Assembly (NCBI GenBank): GCA_002687515.1
Contig: NZAK01000034.1
Coordinates: forward strand, 14,719-52,500
DNA length: 37,782 nucleotides
DNA from: Rhodospirillaceae bacterium
GTDB taxonomy: Bacteria > Pseudomonadota > Alphaproteobacteria > Rhodospirillales > UBA2165
Direction of reading: 5' to 3'
Below are positions 1-7,583 of this stretch, in pieces; position 1 is the first letter of the stretch, and every line of letters begins with the position of its first letter. The notes under the pieces were generated by a model, which did not search any database, was not told the origin of the DNA, and worked only from the letters and a program-made list of their open reading frames with translations. Both the position numbers and the translations under genes were made by a program.

Positions 1-2134
1 GCTTTTCGCGTTCGGCCTCTTCCTGGCGGCGCTGCTCCTGCTCCTGGCGTTCGCGCTCCTCGCGCTCGGCCTGTTGCTGGCGCTGCTCCTCGGCATCGGC
101 TTCAAGGCGGACACGTTCGATGCCGCTATCCTTGAAGACCTGAACCGCGGCCGCCATGCTGCCGATCTCGTCGGCTCGGGCGGCATAGGGCACTTCGATC
201 TCCAAATCGCCCTCGGCCAGGGAACCCATGACGTCGGTCATGCGGTTGATCGGCTTGACGATCCGGCCGGCGACCATGAACACCGATCCGGCGGCGACCA
301 CGAGGGCCAGCAGAACGATGAACACGGCGATGCCCAAGCTCATGTTGGCGCCCGAAAGATTGGCCGAAACCTTGTTGCCGGTATCGGCGGTGGACGCCGA
401 TTGAACGGCCAGCAGGCTGTCGATGGCCTGGGTCGCCTTATTGATCCATTCACCGCCGTTCAACGGGAATTTGGTGCTGTTGAAGCTGGCTTCATAGACG
501 GCGCCACGGATCTTCTGGAAACCGCCGAAATAACCCTTGTCGGCGGTGCCGATCGCGCCCTTGACCGCCTTGTGCGCGCCGGAACTCGCGGCATAGGATT
601 TAAGTTCTTCCCATGCATTTTCGACGCGCCCGCGATAGTTGGACATGGTTGCAATCTGTTTCGAGGTAAGCGGCACACCGGCGGAAATGACGCCGGCAAG
701 GGCGGCCCGCTCGCGTCCGGCAAATTCACCCATCTTCCAGGCATTGAACTTGACGGTCAGGAAATCGGCGATGGCCGGATCGGCCTGTCCCACGCGCTTG
801 GCGGCGCCGCGGTTGATTTCCTGGCTTTTGAGGATGAGCGCGGTCATCGTCGGCACGATGGTCTGGGTCACCGAAGCGTCCCGCGCCGAAGCGGGCCGGG
901 CCAGCATGGTATCGACTTTACTACGCAGCGCCACGGCCTTGCCATAGAGGGATTCGACCTCGGCGATAAGCTTAGCCTTGCGGTCGAAATCCGGGCTTTT
1001 CTTAACCAGCGCCAAACCCTTTTTAAAGGCGGCATCGGCGCCCGCACGGCGGCCCTTGATGGCGTTGACGGTCTTGGCCGGCGCCGCGTTAGGCGCCTTC
1101 AACGCACCGAAACTGACACCCCGTTCCACCGCCCAATTGCCGGCCGCGATAATCAACTGGTCGGTCATCGCGTTCAAACCCAATTCCTTGCCGTGGGCTT
1201 GCCACGCCTGGGACGCGGCAGAGCGAAGATTGAGGATACTGTCGATGCCCTTGGTGGCGGCGGCGATCCATTGCCCGCCGGTCAAGGCATAGAGGGCGCT
1301 GCCGTCATTGGCTTTATAGACGGCGTCCCGCGTTGCCTGAAAACTTTTGAAATAGGCACTTTCGGCTTTTTCCACGGCCTTTCTGACCTTTGGATCCAGA
1401 CTCGGAACCTTGGAAATGGCGCGAACCTGGTCAAAAGCGTTTTCGACGCGGCCGCGATAGGCGGCAAGAACGCGCAGGCGTTCCGCGGAAACTCTTTTAC
1501 CCGATGCGATGGCGCCGCCCATGATGGCACGTTCGCGGCCCGCATATTCGCTGGCGATCCAGGCAAAATGCTTGAGCGCGCCGAGTTGCGAGATGACCGA
1601 TTCGGCCAGCGCCGCATTGGTCGAGGCAACGCGAAGGTCGCGGCTGGAAATGATCAGTTTGGTCATCGCCGGCACCCACGAAGCGGCAAGCTTGGGATCC
1701 CGTTTGTCCTTGCTCAGGGTTAATTGCCTATCCGCGGCGGCGCGCAGTTTCATGACCGCCGCATGATTGCTCTGCACGCGGGAAAGCATTTCATCACGGC
1801 CATCGAAATTCTGTCCGCTCTTGAGCAGCTCGGTGGCCTTGTTGAGGCCTTCGTGGCCCTTGGCGCGGCGCCCCTTGATGGTCTTGAACTGCGCCGCCGT
1901 CGCTGGGTTTGCGCCGGCAAGCGCGGCGTTGGTTACGCCCCGCTCGACCGCCCAATTGTTGGCGCTCTGCAGAAGCATATCGCTGATTTTGTTGGCTTCG
2001 TCGACGCGAAGGCTGTCTTCGCGCTCGCCGTACGAGGTAACCGTCTGTACGGACGCCAGCGCCAAAACACCTGCAACTAATACGAATACGATACCAAACA
2101 GCATATTGCGAACGCTGAAAATACTCTTTTCCAT
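1..2134 (-). CDS. Methyl-accepting-chemotaxis-type receptor with duplicated sensor domain and HAMP (C-terminus off window)
   Basis: The frame opens at an ATG whose complement is 2132-2134, with GAGGAGC upstream, and stays open to the left edge, giving 711 residues of an unfinished protein. Residues about 9-30 are a membrane helix and residues about 598-622 a second one, so the roughly 570 residues between them should be periplasmic. This sensor region consists of two similar halves: WAVERGV begins at residue 61 and again at residue 334, and each half later carries GRERA and YRGRVEN. The helical ERG motif resembles nitrate/nitrite-sensing (NIT) modules. A HAMP domain follows (PINRMTDVMGSLAEGDLEI), then a Glu/Gln/Arg-rich coiled-coil linker at the window edge. 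The missing C-terminus is most likely a methyl-accepting signalling domain; a histidine kinase or cyclase output cannot be excluded. The ligand is unknown. Confidence 0.85.
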   Translation of the reverse strand, partial: MEKSIFSVRNMLFGIVFVLVAGVLALASVQTVTSYGEREDSLRVDEANKISDMLLQSANNWAVERGVTNAALAGANPATAAQFKTIKGRRAKGHEGLNKATELLKSGQNFDGRDEMLSRVQSNHAAVMKLRAAADRQLTLSKDKRDPKLAASWVPAMTKLIISSRDLRVASTNAALAESVISQLGALKHFAWIASEYAGRERAIMGGAIASGKRVSAERLRVLAAYRGRVENAFDQVRAISKVPSLDPKVRKAVEKAESAYFKSFQATRDAVYKANDGSALYALTGGQWIAAATKGIDSILNLRSAASQAWQAHGKELGLNAMTDQLIIAAGNWAVERGVSFGALKAPNAAPAKTVNAIKGRRAGADAAFKKGLALVKKSPDFDRKAKLIAEVESLYGKAVALRSKVDTMLARPASARDASVTQTIVPTMTALILKSQEINRGAAKRVGQADPAIADFLTVKFNAWKMGEFAGRERAALAGVISAGVPLTSKQIATMSNYRGRVENAWEELKSYAASSGAHKAVKGAIGTADKGYFGGFQKIRGAVYEASFNSTKFPLNGGEWINKATQAIDSLLAVQSASTADTGNKVSANLSGANMSLGIAVFIVLLALVVAAGSVFMVAGRIVKPINRMTDVMGSLAEGDLEIEVPYAARADEIGSMAAAVQVFKDSGIERVRLEADAEEQRQQQAEREERERQEQEQRRQEEAEREK

Positions 2135-2185
2135 TTTAAGCTCCTCATGAACTCCCAGCCGCCAGCAGAGGGTGGGGATCTGCGG

Positions 2186-2258
2186 CCAAAAAAAAATTGT
2201 TACTTGGGGCACGTAAGCACTCGTTGCCGGCTTTCAAGACCGGAGCAATTTTTTTTGG
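2186..2258 (-). promoter_or_regulatory. Candidate structured leader/attenuator of the receptor gene
   Basis: Read on the minus strand, CCAAAAAAAATTG (2258 to 2246) pairs with CAATTTTTTTTTGG (2199 to 2186). Between them is a small hairpin with CCGG arms. The run of nine T ends about 54 nt before the receptor ATG. A long A/U stem closed around a GC hairpin and ending in a U-tract inside a 5' leader could act as an attenuator or riboswitch platform, or be an independent small RNA with its own terminator. I do not recognise a known riboswitch core in it. Confidence 0.35.
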
Positions 2259-2334
2259 TGTATTTATTTTTTTCTTCGCGAATAAGAAGTGATCGCAAAC
2301 TTTGAATGTCAAAAATCTGATTGGCGGCAGCGGC

Positions 2335-2351
2335 CCCCGCCCGCGGCGGGG
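2335..2351. repeat. Perfect 7-bp GC hairpin
   Basis: CCCCGCC and GGCGGGG flank a 3-nt loop. No T-tract follows on either strand, so it is not a clear intrinsic terminator. It lies between the receptor leader and the terminase-like gene. Confidence 0.5.
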
Positions 2352-2413
2352 CGCTTGGCAGGATTTTGGTTCACTGCGACCGTGGTGCGACATATTTGGG
2401 CTAAAACGGGCAT

Positions 2414-2458
2414 GGACATGACGGTCATTTATGGACATTCATGGTCATCCAGGGACAT
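2414..2458. repeat. Five helically phased GG(A/T)CAT hexamers
   Basis: GGACAT and GGTCAT alternate at 2414, 2423, 2433, 2443 and 2453, i.e. every 9-10 bp (one helical turn). The array overlaps the last codons of the terminase-like gene and lies about 280 bp upstream of the receptor gene. It could be a cooperative protein-binding array or a simple tandem duplication product. Confidence 0.5.
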
Positions 2459-2927
2459 TTTCAAGGGTATCGGCGTCCTCCGCTCCCTCGCCGCCATCCA
2501 AGAGGCCGAGAAATTCCATGTGGCCTTCGTTGTCCACCGAGGGCGCCGGAACGGGGCCGCGCTGGACCCGGGGCCGGATGAAACCGCCAGCCAGCAGCCC
2601 GGCAATGCGCGCCTGCAACTCGACCACTTGCAACACCGTGTCGGTATCGCCGGCATCGAGCCCGCTTTGATAGAGCGGTTCCAGCTTGGCCATCAGTTCT
2701 TGCGCCGCCTCGGCGCGCGCCGCCGCAGCCTCGGCGTGGAATTCGTCGATACGCTCGGCGACCTCGGCGTTCCGCAGCAATCGCGAGGCCTGCTTGGCCG
2801 CATGCGCCGTAGCGTAGCCCGCATCGCGCGCCGCCCGCGCCCCATTGGCGCCGCCGGCACCGGTCGCACCGGTCGCACCGGTCACATAGGCCCGGCAAAA
2901 GGCTTCCTGCCTGGAATTGAGGGTCAT
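2445..2927 (-). CDS. Orphan phage terminase small-subunit-like protein (160 aa)
   Basis: The ATG at 2927 is preceded by AAGGAG at ideal spacing; an in-frame upstream ATG at 2963 lacks such a site. The N-terminus reads LNSRQEAFCRAYV, then NGARAARDAGY and LLRNAEVAERI, the helix-turn-helix pattern of Terminase_2-type small subunits that bind phage pac/cos DNA. Between these segments lies a Thr-Gly-Ala repeat encoded by a 9-bp tandem repeat (2858-2884), where the family normally has one or two residues. The middle is Ala-rich and helical, the tail acidic. No large terminase, portal or capsid gene is near, so this is a domesticated or remnant phage gene, or a DNA-binding protein sharing the fold. 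It diverges from the peptidoglycan-binding-like gene across an AT-rich promoter region. Confidence 0.65.
   Translation of the reverse strand: MTLNSRQEAFCRAYVTGATGATGAGGANGARAARDAGYATAHAAKQASRLLRNAEVAERIDEFHAEAAAARAEAAQELMAKLEPLYQSGLDAGDTDTVLQVVELQARIAGLLAGGFIRPRVQRGPVPAPSVDNEGHMEFLGLLDGGEGAEDADTLENVPG
2858..2884. repeat. 9-bp tandem repeat within the terminase-like gene
   Basis: CACCGGTCG occurs twice and a third copy differs in its last base. The period is a multiple of three, so copy-number change would add or remove a Thr-Gly-Ala unit without breaking the frame. Confidence 0.75.
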
Positions 2928-2953
2928 GTTGGTCTCCTTGAGGGTGATTGAAT

Positions 2954-3045
2954 ATAGGAACATATATAGAATATTTGGGTATAAATGTCAATATATTCCT
3001 GATAATTTATAAATAAAGGTTGATTTTCGTTCCCTATATGTACTA
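2954..3045. promoter_or_regulatory. AT-rich divergent promoter region with GGAA...ATATA half-sites
   Basis: The spacer between the divergent genes is far more AT-rich than its surroundings. It holds AGGAACATATAT (2956-2967), the inverted ATATATTCCT (2991-3000) and a related inverted TTCCCTATAT (about 3030-3039). Three related half-sites suggest a shared operator. No -35/-10 pair can be assigned with confidence. Confidence 0.35.
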
Positions 3046-3082
3046 TATTTATCATTCTCATGGATCAATCAGGGAAAATTCA

Positions 3083-3616
3083 ATGATCACCTATTTCAGC
3101 AATCACCAGCCGATCGGGCGCGGGCGTAAAAACGGCGCCGAGGATTTCAAGAATTTGGACCGGGTGCTCCAGGATCTGGGCTTCGCCGGCAAACTTCACC
3201 AAGATATTTTCATCCAAAACGAGCCGGAAACGGTATTCAAAGGATTGGAAACGTTTCAGAAATCAAACGGGTTAAAAGTCGACGGCGCCCTCAAGGACAA
3301 GGACAGCGAAACCGGCATCGCCCTCAACAAGGCGCTCGCCGAGTTTTATAATCCGAAGGAACGGGGCGGCAGCCAGCAGGCGCAGGTTACAAAGCCAACG
3401 AAGCCGACGATGCCAGGGCTACCGAACGATCCCTCGACCGGTGGCGCGCCGACGCCGGGTCAAATTCCGCTGCCGACGCGTATCGAGCGACAGCTTCGAG
3501 AGCGCGGGTTGGACCTGGAAGCAATTCGTCGGATGACACCACAGCAACAGCGTAGAATATTGGAAATGTCAGATGCGGAATTCGAGAAATGGTTCGCGGG
3601 CCAACCAAAGGATTAG
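3083..3616 (+). CDS. Peptidoglycan-binding-domain-like protein (177 aa)
   Basis: The start is the ATG at 3083 with AGGGAA upstream; an in-frame ATG at 3020 would only add residues read from the AT-rich promoter. Residues about 20-90 resemble a PG_binding_1 three-helix domain (LDRVLQDLGF, then LETFQKSNGLKVDG). A Pro/Thr/Gly-rich linker follows at about 95-130, then a charged helical tail (MTPQQQRRILEMSDAEFEKW). There is no signal peptide, so export is unclear. The gene ends tail to tail with the next gene, the two stop codons overlapping in TTAG. With the neighbouring terminase-like gene it may be a leftover of a phage or mobile module. Function is unassigned beyond the domain likeness. Confidence 0.6.
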   Translation: MITYFSNHQPIGRGRKNGAEDFKNLDRVLQDLGFAGKLHQDIFIQNEPETVFKGLETFQKSNGLKVDGALKDKDSETGIALNKALAEFYNPKERGGSQQAQVTKPTKPTMPGLPNDPSTGGAPTPGQIPLPTRIERQLRERGLDLEAIRRMTPQQQRRILEMSDAEFEKWFAGQPKD

Positions 3617-3924
3617 GATTTTCGATCTCCGGTTACCGCAATAATCAGTTTGCGACGAAAACCTTCCGTAATAATTCGCCTATCCGCGTCGGATAATGGA
3701 AGAATGAATTTCCGTACTACGCCCCTGTGAAGGAACCGTAGACAATCACAGTCCTCGAAATACATCGACCGCACCGCTTTGTCGAAATCGGTGCGGTCTT
3801 TCTCTGACATTGGCGGCAGAGATTCAAAAAAAGCCTCCAAGCGAGATTTCTCGGCGGCGTGAGCTTGTGTGGTAAGAAGCAAGGCGATTAAGGCGGCGGC
3901 AATTCGCATCCTGCCTTGTAGCAT
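3613..3924 (-). CDS. Small exported protein of unknown function (103 aa)
   Basis: The N-terminus is a good Sec signal peptide: MRIAAALIALLLTTQAHA followed by AEKS, with predicted cleavage after AHA. The ATG at 3909 that begins this segment directly follows AGGCAGG; the ATG at 3924 adds five residues. The mature part (about 80 aa) has one close Cys pair (EDCDCLRF) and ends in a basic stretch. I do not recognise the family. The gene converges with the peptidoglycan-binding-like gene and has no operon partner. Confidence 0.55.
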   Translation of the reverse strand: MLQGRMRIAAALIALLLTTQAHAAEKSRLEAFFESLPPMSEKDRTDFDKAVRSMYFEDCDCLRFLHRGVVRKFILPLSDADRRIITEGFRRKLIIAVTGDRKS

Positions 3925-3964
3925 GGAATGGTTAATATCCGGAATGCATTACCCTGAATTCAGT

Positions 3965-4006
3965 GAGAATACGGCGACGACCAGAATACGGAGAATACGG
4001 TGACGA
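3965..4006. repeat. Short direct repeats, 26-bp period
   Basis: GAGAATACGGCGACGA (3965-3980) recurs with one change at 3991-4006, and a further AGAATACGG lies between them. The repeats are intergenic, upstream of the small exported protein gene. The role is unknown. Confidence 0.6.
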
Positions 4007-4072
4007 ATACGCTGGCGCATTACCTTTTGCATGTCCCTGCCTCGTGTCATGCCGCAGCCCCGGAGATCAAAC

Positions 4073-4101
4073 GTAGGGGCGGGTTTCAAACCCGCCCCTA
4101 C
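4073..4101. repeat. REP-like perfect palindrome (14-bp arms)
   Basis: GTAGGGGCGGGTTT and its exact complement flank a single C. Such GTAGGGGCGGGTTT palindromes resemble dispersed extragenic repeats of bacterial chromosomes. It lies about 36 bp beyond the 3' end of the HisD-family gene and could also stabilise or end that transcript, but no U-tract follows. Confidence 0.75.
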
Positions 4102-4137
4102 AGCGATTGAATCTACTTCTCCGCCGTATGCTGCCCC

Positions 4138-5424
4138 CTAGCCTTCGTTAATACCGGCGTAGCGGCGGAGGCGGATATCGGCCTGTTCCTTGTGCCCGGC
4201 GAAACCTTCGAGGGCCGAGAGGCGCGAACAATATTTGCCGATCTCGACCGACGCCGCTTCGGACACCTTCTGGTAGGTGCAGGTCTTGATGAATTTTCCG
4301 ACCCAAAGCCCGCCCGTATAGCGCGCGGCGCGCCTGGTCGGCAGGGTGTGGTTGGTGCCGATCACCTTGTCGCCGTAGGACACATTGGTTTCGGCGCCCA
4401 GGAACAGGGCGCCGTAATTGCACATGTTGGCCAGGAAATAATCATTGTCGCGGGTCATCACCTGGACATGCTCGGAGGCGATGCGGTCGGCTTCGGCCAC
4501 CATTTCATCCCGGCTTTCGCAAACGATCACCTGACCGTATGTGCGCCACGCCTCGCCGGCAATCTCATTGGTGGCCAGGGTTTTGAGCTGTTTTTCGACC
4601 TCGGCCATGGTATCGCGCGCCAGGTTTTCGGAATCGGTCAACAGGATGGCCGGGCTGGTCGGCCCGTGTTCGGCCTGGCCCAACAGATCGGCGGCACACA
4701 ATTCGCCATCGACGGTATCGTCGGCGATGACCAGGGTTTCCGTCGGCCCGGCCAGCAAATCGATGCCGACGCGCCCGAACAATTGCCGCTTGGCTTCGGC
4801 CACATAGGCGTTGCCCGGCCCGACCAGCATGTCGACGGGCTCGATCTCAACCGTGCCGAGGGCCATCGCGCCCATCGCCTGGACCCCGCCCAGGCAATAA
4901 ATCTCATCGGCGCCGGCCAGGTCCTGGGCGACGACGATGGCCGGGCTGGGCGCGCCATGATAAGGCGGGGCGCAAGCGATGATGCGCTTAACGCCGGCCA
5001 CCTTGGCGGTGACCACGCTCATATGCGCCGAAGCCACCATCGGGTATTTGCCGCCCGGCACATAGCAGCCGACCGAGGCAACCGGCAGGTTCTTGTGACC
5101 TAAGATGACGCCGGGATAGGTTTCCTCCTCGACATCCTGGAGGGACGCTTTCTGGATCTCGGCGAAGCCCCGGATTTGTGCCTGGGCGAACTTGATATCC
5201 TCGATATTCTGCTCGGTGATGAGGCCGTAGCAGGCGTCGATTTCGGCCCGGCCGAGGCGGAATATTTCAGGCGCCCAATTGTCGAATTTTTGTGAATATT
5301 CGCGCAGCGCCGCGTCGCCGCGCGCCTTGATGTCATCGAGGATCGTTTCGACCGTCTGGCGCACCTCCGCGTCCGCCGTGTCCTTCTCTTCCTGGCTGAT
5401 GCCTTCCTTTAAATAGCGCGCCAT
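4138..5424 (-). CDS. Histidinol-dehydrogenase-family NAD-dependent dehydrogenase, probably not HisD
   Basis: The 428-aa protein spans the whole HisD fold. Zinc ligands match E. coli HisD by motif and spacing (Q250, H253, D352, H411), as do the catalytic pair E318-H319 and the motifs VGPGNAYV and [12 protein letters not shown]. The HisD segment normally reading PE-x-x-GD is here TNVSYGD, so the conserved substrate-site Glu is Val348, while Glu406 is kept. No other his gene is present; the gene lies 15 bp downstream of a thiolase in a two-gene operon. HisD paralogues with non-histidine roles are known, for example sulfopropanediol dehydrogenase (HpsN). I infer oxidation of a small alcohol to an acid in the catabolic pathway, substrate unknown. 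AAGGAG precedes the ATG. Confidence 0.85.
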   Translation of the reverse strand: MARYLKEGISQEEKDTADAEVRQTVETILDDIKARGDAALREYSQKFDNWAPEIFRLGRAEIDACYGLITEQNIEDIKFAQAQIRGFAEIQKASLQDVEEETYPGVILGHKNLPVASVGCYVPGGKYPMVASAHMSVVTAKVAGVKRIIACAPPYHGAPSPAIVVAQDLAGADEIYCLGGVQAMGAMALGTVEIEPVDMLVGPGNAYVAEAKRQLFGRVGIDLLAGPTETLVIADDTVDGELCAADLLGQAEHGPTSPAILLTDSENLARDTMAEVEKQLKTLATNEIAGEAWRTYGQVIVCESRDEMVAEADRIASEHVQVMTRDNDYFLANMCNYGALFLGAETNVSYGDKVIGTNHTLPTRRAARYTGGLWVGKFIKTCTYQKVSEAASVEIGKYCSRLSALEGFAGHKEQADIRLRRYAGINEG

Positions 5425-5439
5425 ATTCGGTCGTTCTCC

Positions 5440-6645
5440 TTAATTTCCGTTTACGCTGATAACCACGGCCATCGCCGAATCGCCGGCCGCGCAGCCGGTG
5501 AACAGGCCCTTGCCGCCGCCGCGTATCACCAGTTCCTCAATCAGTTCGATGATCGCGCGGATGCCCATCGGCGCCTGCGGATGCCCCCAGACCAGGGTGC
5601 AGCCGTAATTGTTCATATTGTCGAGGTCATAACCGGTTTCCCGAGAAAAATAGACATCGTTGACGGCGAACGGGTTGTGGGTCTTGACCGCGTCGATGTC
5701 GGCGATTTCAAGGCCGGCCATGTCAAGAGCGGCGCGCGCCGCCGGCACCGGCGCTTCCGGCATATGGGCGAGGCTGGCCCGCGCCATGCCGAAACCAAGA
5801 ATGCTGATTTCGATCTTGGCATCCTGGCTCAATTCCTTGGCCTTATCGGGCTCGGCGACGATGATGCAGGCGTTGCCGTCGGCCGGGTGGGTCTGGCCGC
5901 CGAAGGTGACGCTGCCGTCGGGAATCACCGGCTTCAGTTTGGCCAGCTTCTCCTTGTCCGATTTGAAAATGCCTTCATCGCCTTCCATCTGGCCGACGGT
6001 TTTTTTGAAATTGGCCGAGGGCACATCGAACGGAAGGCTCATGAATCTTTTAAGAAAGGCGGAACCGTCGGCAACGGCATCGGTGTACTGCTGCTGGCGG
6101 CGGAGCACCACGTCATGCTGCTGTTCGGTGGTGATCTGATGCTTGGCGGCGACATTTTCCGCCGTCTGGGTCATCGAATGACCGCCCATCGGGTCGTGCA
6201 TCATGTTGTCGAGGGCGATGTTTTCGTGCGGGCCGGTGCCGCCGGGACCCGAGGGTTCCGGGTAATAGACCTGCGGTGAGTTGGAGACCCGATCGCAGGT
6301 CGCGACCAAGGCGGTCGACGCCAGGCCGCATTCGATTTCCGCCACCCCGTTTTGCAGCACGCGGACGCCGGTGGCGCAGACTTGCGAGATGGTCGGCCCG
6401 CCGACCTTGTCGGCGCCGATCATGCCGGTCAGCCAGGGCAGGCCGAAAAAGGATTGATGCTGGGGAACGGTCAGCCCCATGACGCCGTAATCGAAGCCGG
6501 ATGCATCAATGTCGCGCTTGGCCAGTTCGTCCTTGGCGACATGGGCGGCGAATTTCATCGAATGCAGGTGCGACAGGCTGCCCTGCCACTTGGCGAACGG
6601 GGTGCTCCAATAGGCGCCGTAGGGAATTTGCGCGGAAAAAGCCAT
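5440..6645 (-). CDS. Thiolase-family acyl-CoA acyltransferase (401 aa)
   Basis: The start at 6645 has a strong GAGGAGGG site; an in-frame ATG at 6738 lacks one. The thiolase fold has the nucleophilic Cys90 (SQVCATGV), His355 in GHPQAPMG and the second Cys385 (GCAAGDSAMA), with HNPFAVND in place of the usual NEAF loop. Both Cys and His are present, so Claisen chemistry (CoA-dependent cleavage of a 3-oxoacyl-CoA, or the reverse) is possible. Its loops differ from housekeeping acetyl-CoA acetyltransferases. It is the first gene of an operon with the HisD-family dehydrogenase and diverges from an SDR gene across about 146 bp, suggesting joint control. Confidence 0.85.
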   Translation of the reverse strand: MAFSAQIPYGAYWSTPFAKWQGSLSHLHSMKFAAHVAKDELAKRDIDASGFDYGVMGLTVPQHQSFFGLPWLTGMIGADKVGGPTISQVCATGVRVLQNGVAEIECGLASTALVATCDRVSNSPQVYYPEPSGPGGTGPHENIALDNMMHDPMGGHSMTQTAENVAAKHQITTEQQHDVVLRRQQQYTDAVADGSAFLKRFMSLPFDVPSANFKKTVGQMEGDEGIFKSDKEKLAKLKPVIPDGSVTFGGQTHPADGNACIIVAEPDKAKELSQDAKIEISILGFGMARASLAHMPEAPVPAARAALDMAGLEIADIDAVKTHNPFAVNDVYFSRETGYDLDNMNNYGCTLVWGHPQAPMGIRAIIELIEELVIRGGGKGLFTGCAAGDSAMAVVISVNGN

Positions 6646-6791
6646 GGTCTGCCCTCCTCGGGATAAAATTTTGGTTGCCTGGATTCTATCTGCCGGAACA
6701 GCCGATTGGCAATGCGCAATGCGGCCGGGCGCGGTCATTTCATTTACAGGGCTGCACGCCGGTGCTAGGCAATCGGAAAGGAGTCCGAGCC

Positions 6792-7556
6792 ATGAACGAC
6801 GAAGTCGATGCCAAGCGGGTCACCGCCAAAGTTGATCTCGAGGGGCAGACCGCCCTGGTCACCGGCGCCGGCAAGGGCCTTGGCCGCGCCTCGGCCCTGA
6901 CCCTGGCCGAAGCCGGCGCCCATGTGATCGGCGTGGCGCGCACGCAAAGCGATCTCGAGAGCCTTCAGTCCCACCATCCGGACCGGATCGAGGGCTGGGC
7001 CGAGGATGTTCTCGAAGATCGGCTCTACGCGCGTATCGAGGCCCTCGAAAGGCTCGACATTGCGGTCACCAGCGCCGGCGGCAACAAGCCCGAACCCTTG
7101 ATCGAGGTGACGCCTGAAACCCTCGATTGGATGATCGGGCTCAATCTCAAGGCCGTTTTCCGGACCGGCCAGAGCGCCGCGCGGGTGATGCTGCCGAGGC
7201 AGTCCGGCTCGATTATCAATATCTCGTCGCAGATGGGCCATGTCGGCGCCCCGGGCCGCACCGTCTATTGCGCCACCAAGCACGGCGTCGAGGGGCTGAC
7301 CAAGGCGATGGGCGTCGAACTGGCGCCCAGCGGCATCCGCGTCAACAGCGTCGCCGCCACCTTCGCCGATACGCCGATGACGCGGCCGATGTTCGAGAAC
7401 ACCGAATTCCGCGCGACGGTGCTCAACAACATCGCCATCGGGCATCTGGCCAGTATCGAGGATATCGCCGCCGCCGTCCTCTATCTGGCCTCGCCGGGCG
7501 CCGCCATGCTGACCGGCACCAGCCTCCGCGTCGATGGCGGCTGGACGGCGTGGTAA
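6792..7556 (+). CDS. Short-chain dehydrogenase/reductase (254 aa)
   Basis: AAAGGAG lies just before the ATG at 6792. It is a complete classical SDR: cofactor motif TGAGKGLG at 24-31, catalytic Ser145/Ser146 (NISSQMG), Tyr159 and Lys163 in YCATK, and a C-terminal LTGTSLRVDGGW. It should catalyse reversible NAD(P)-dependent oxidation of a hydroxyl group. It stands alone on the plus strand, divergent from the thiolase operon, and is followed by a long inverted-repeat element. Unlike the second SDR of this window its catalytic residues are intact. Confidence 0.88.
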   Translation: MNDEVDAKRVTAKVDLEGQTALVTGAGKGLGRASALTLAEAGAHVIGVARTQSDLESLQSHHPDRIEGWAEDVLEDRLYARIEALERLDIAVTSAGGNKPEPLIEVTPETLDWMIGLNLKAVFRTGQSAARVMLPRQSGSIINISSQMGHVGAPGRTVYCATKHGVEGLTKAMGVELAPSGIRVNSVAATFADTPMTRPMFENTEFRATVLNNIAIGHLASIEDIAAAVLYLASPGAAMLTGTSLRVDGGWTAW

Positions 7557-7583
7557 AGGTAAACGATAAAGCGCGCGGGGGTT

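Larger units (their letters stand above)
2135..2444. other. 310-bp gene-free stretch: receptor leader and repeats
   Basis: This stretch between the receptor gene and the terminase-like gene holds an A/T-tract inverted repeat (2186-2258), a 7-bp GC hairpin (2335-2351) and a phased hexamer array (2414-2458), each listed separately. A 97-codon minus-strand frame spans it but shows no coding character. Confidence 0.6.

Noticed and set aside
74-1723. 549-codon open frame on the plus strand
   Set aside because: It is antisense to the receptor gene, whose minus-strand translation shows clear TM, sensor repeat and HAMP features. The plus frame is open only because of GC-biased codon use.
2200-2258. 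tRNA-like look around a loop reading CTTTCAAGA
   Set aside because: The stem is only CCGG and no acceptor, D or T arms can be drawn; it does not fit tRNA or selC.
2145-2438. 97-codon minus-strand ORF in the receptor leader
   Set aside because: Composition follows the repeats and A-tracts it crosses; it has no ribosome site and no domain-like pattern.
2445-3616. A prophage
   Set aside because: Only a small-terminase-like and a peptidoglycan-binding-like gene are seen; no integrase, portal, capsid, tail or lysis genes.
3965-4006. Possible CRISPR-like repeats here and at 2414-2458
   Set aside because: Units are far too short and spacers too small, and no cas gene is present.
4138-5424. Histidine biosynthesis assignment (hisD)
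   Set aside because: No other his gene is nearby, the operon partner is a thiolase, and a conserved substrate-site Glu is missing.
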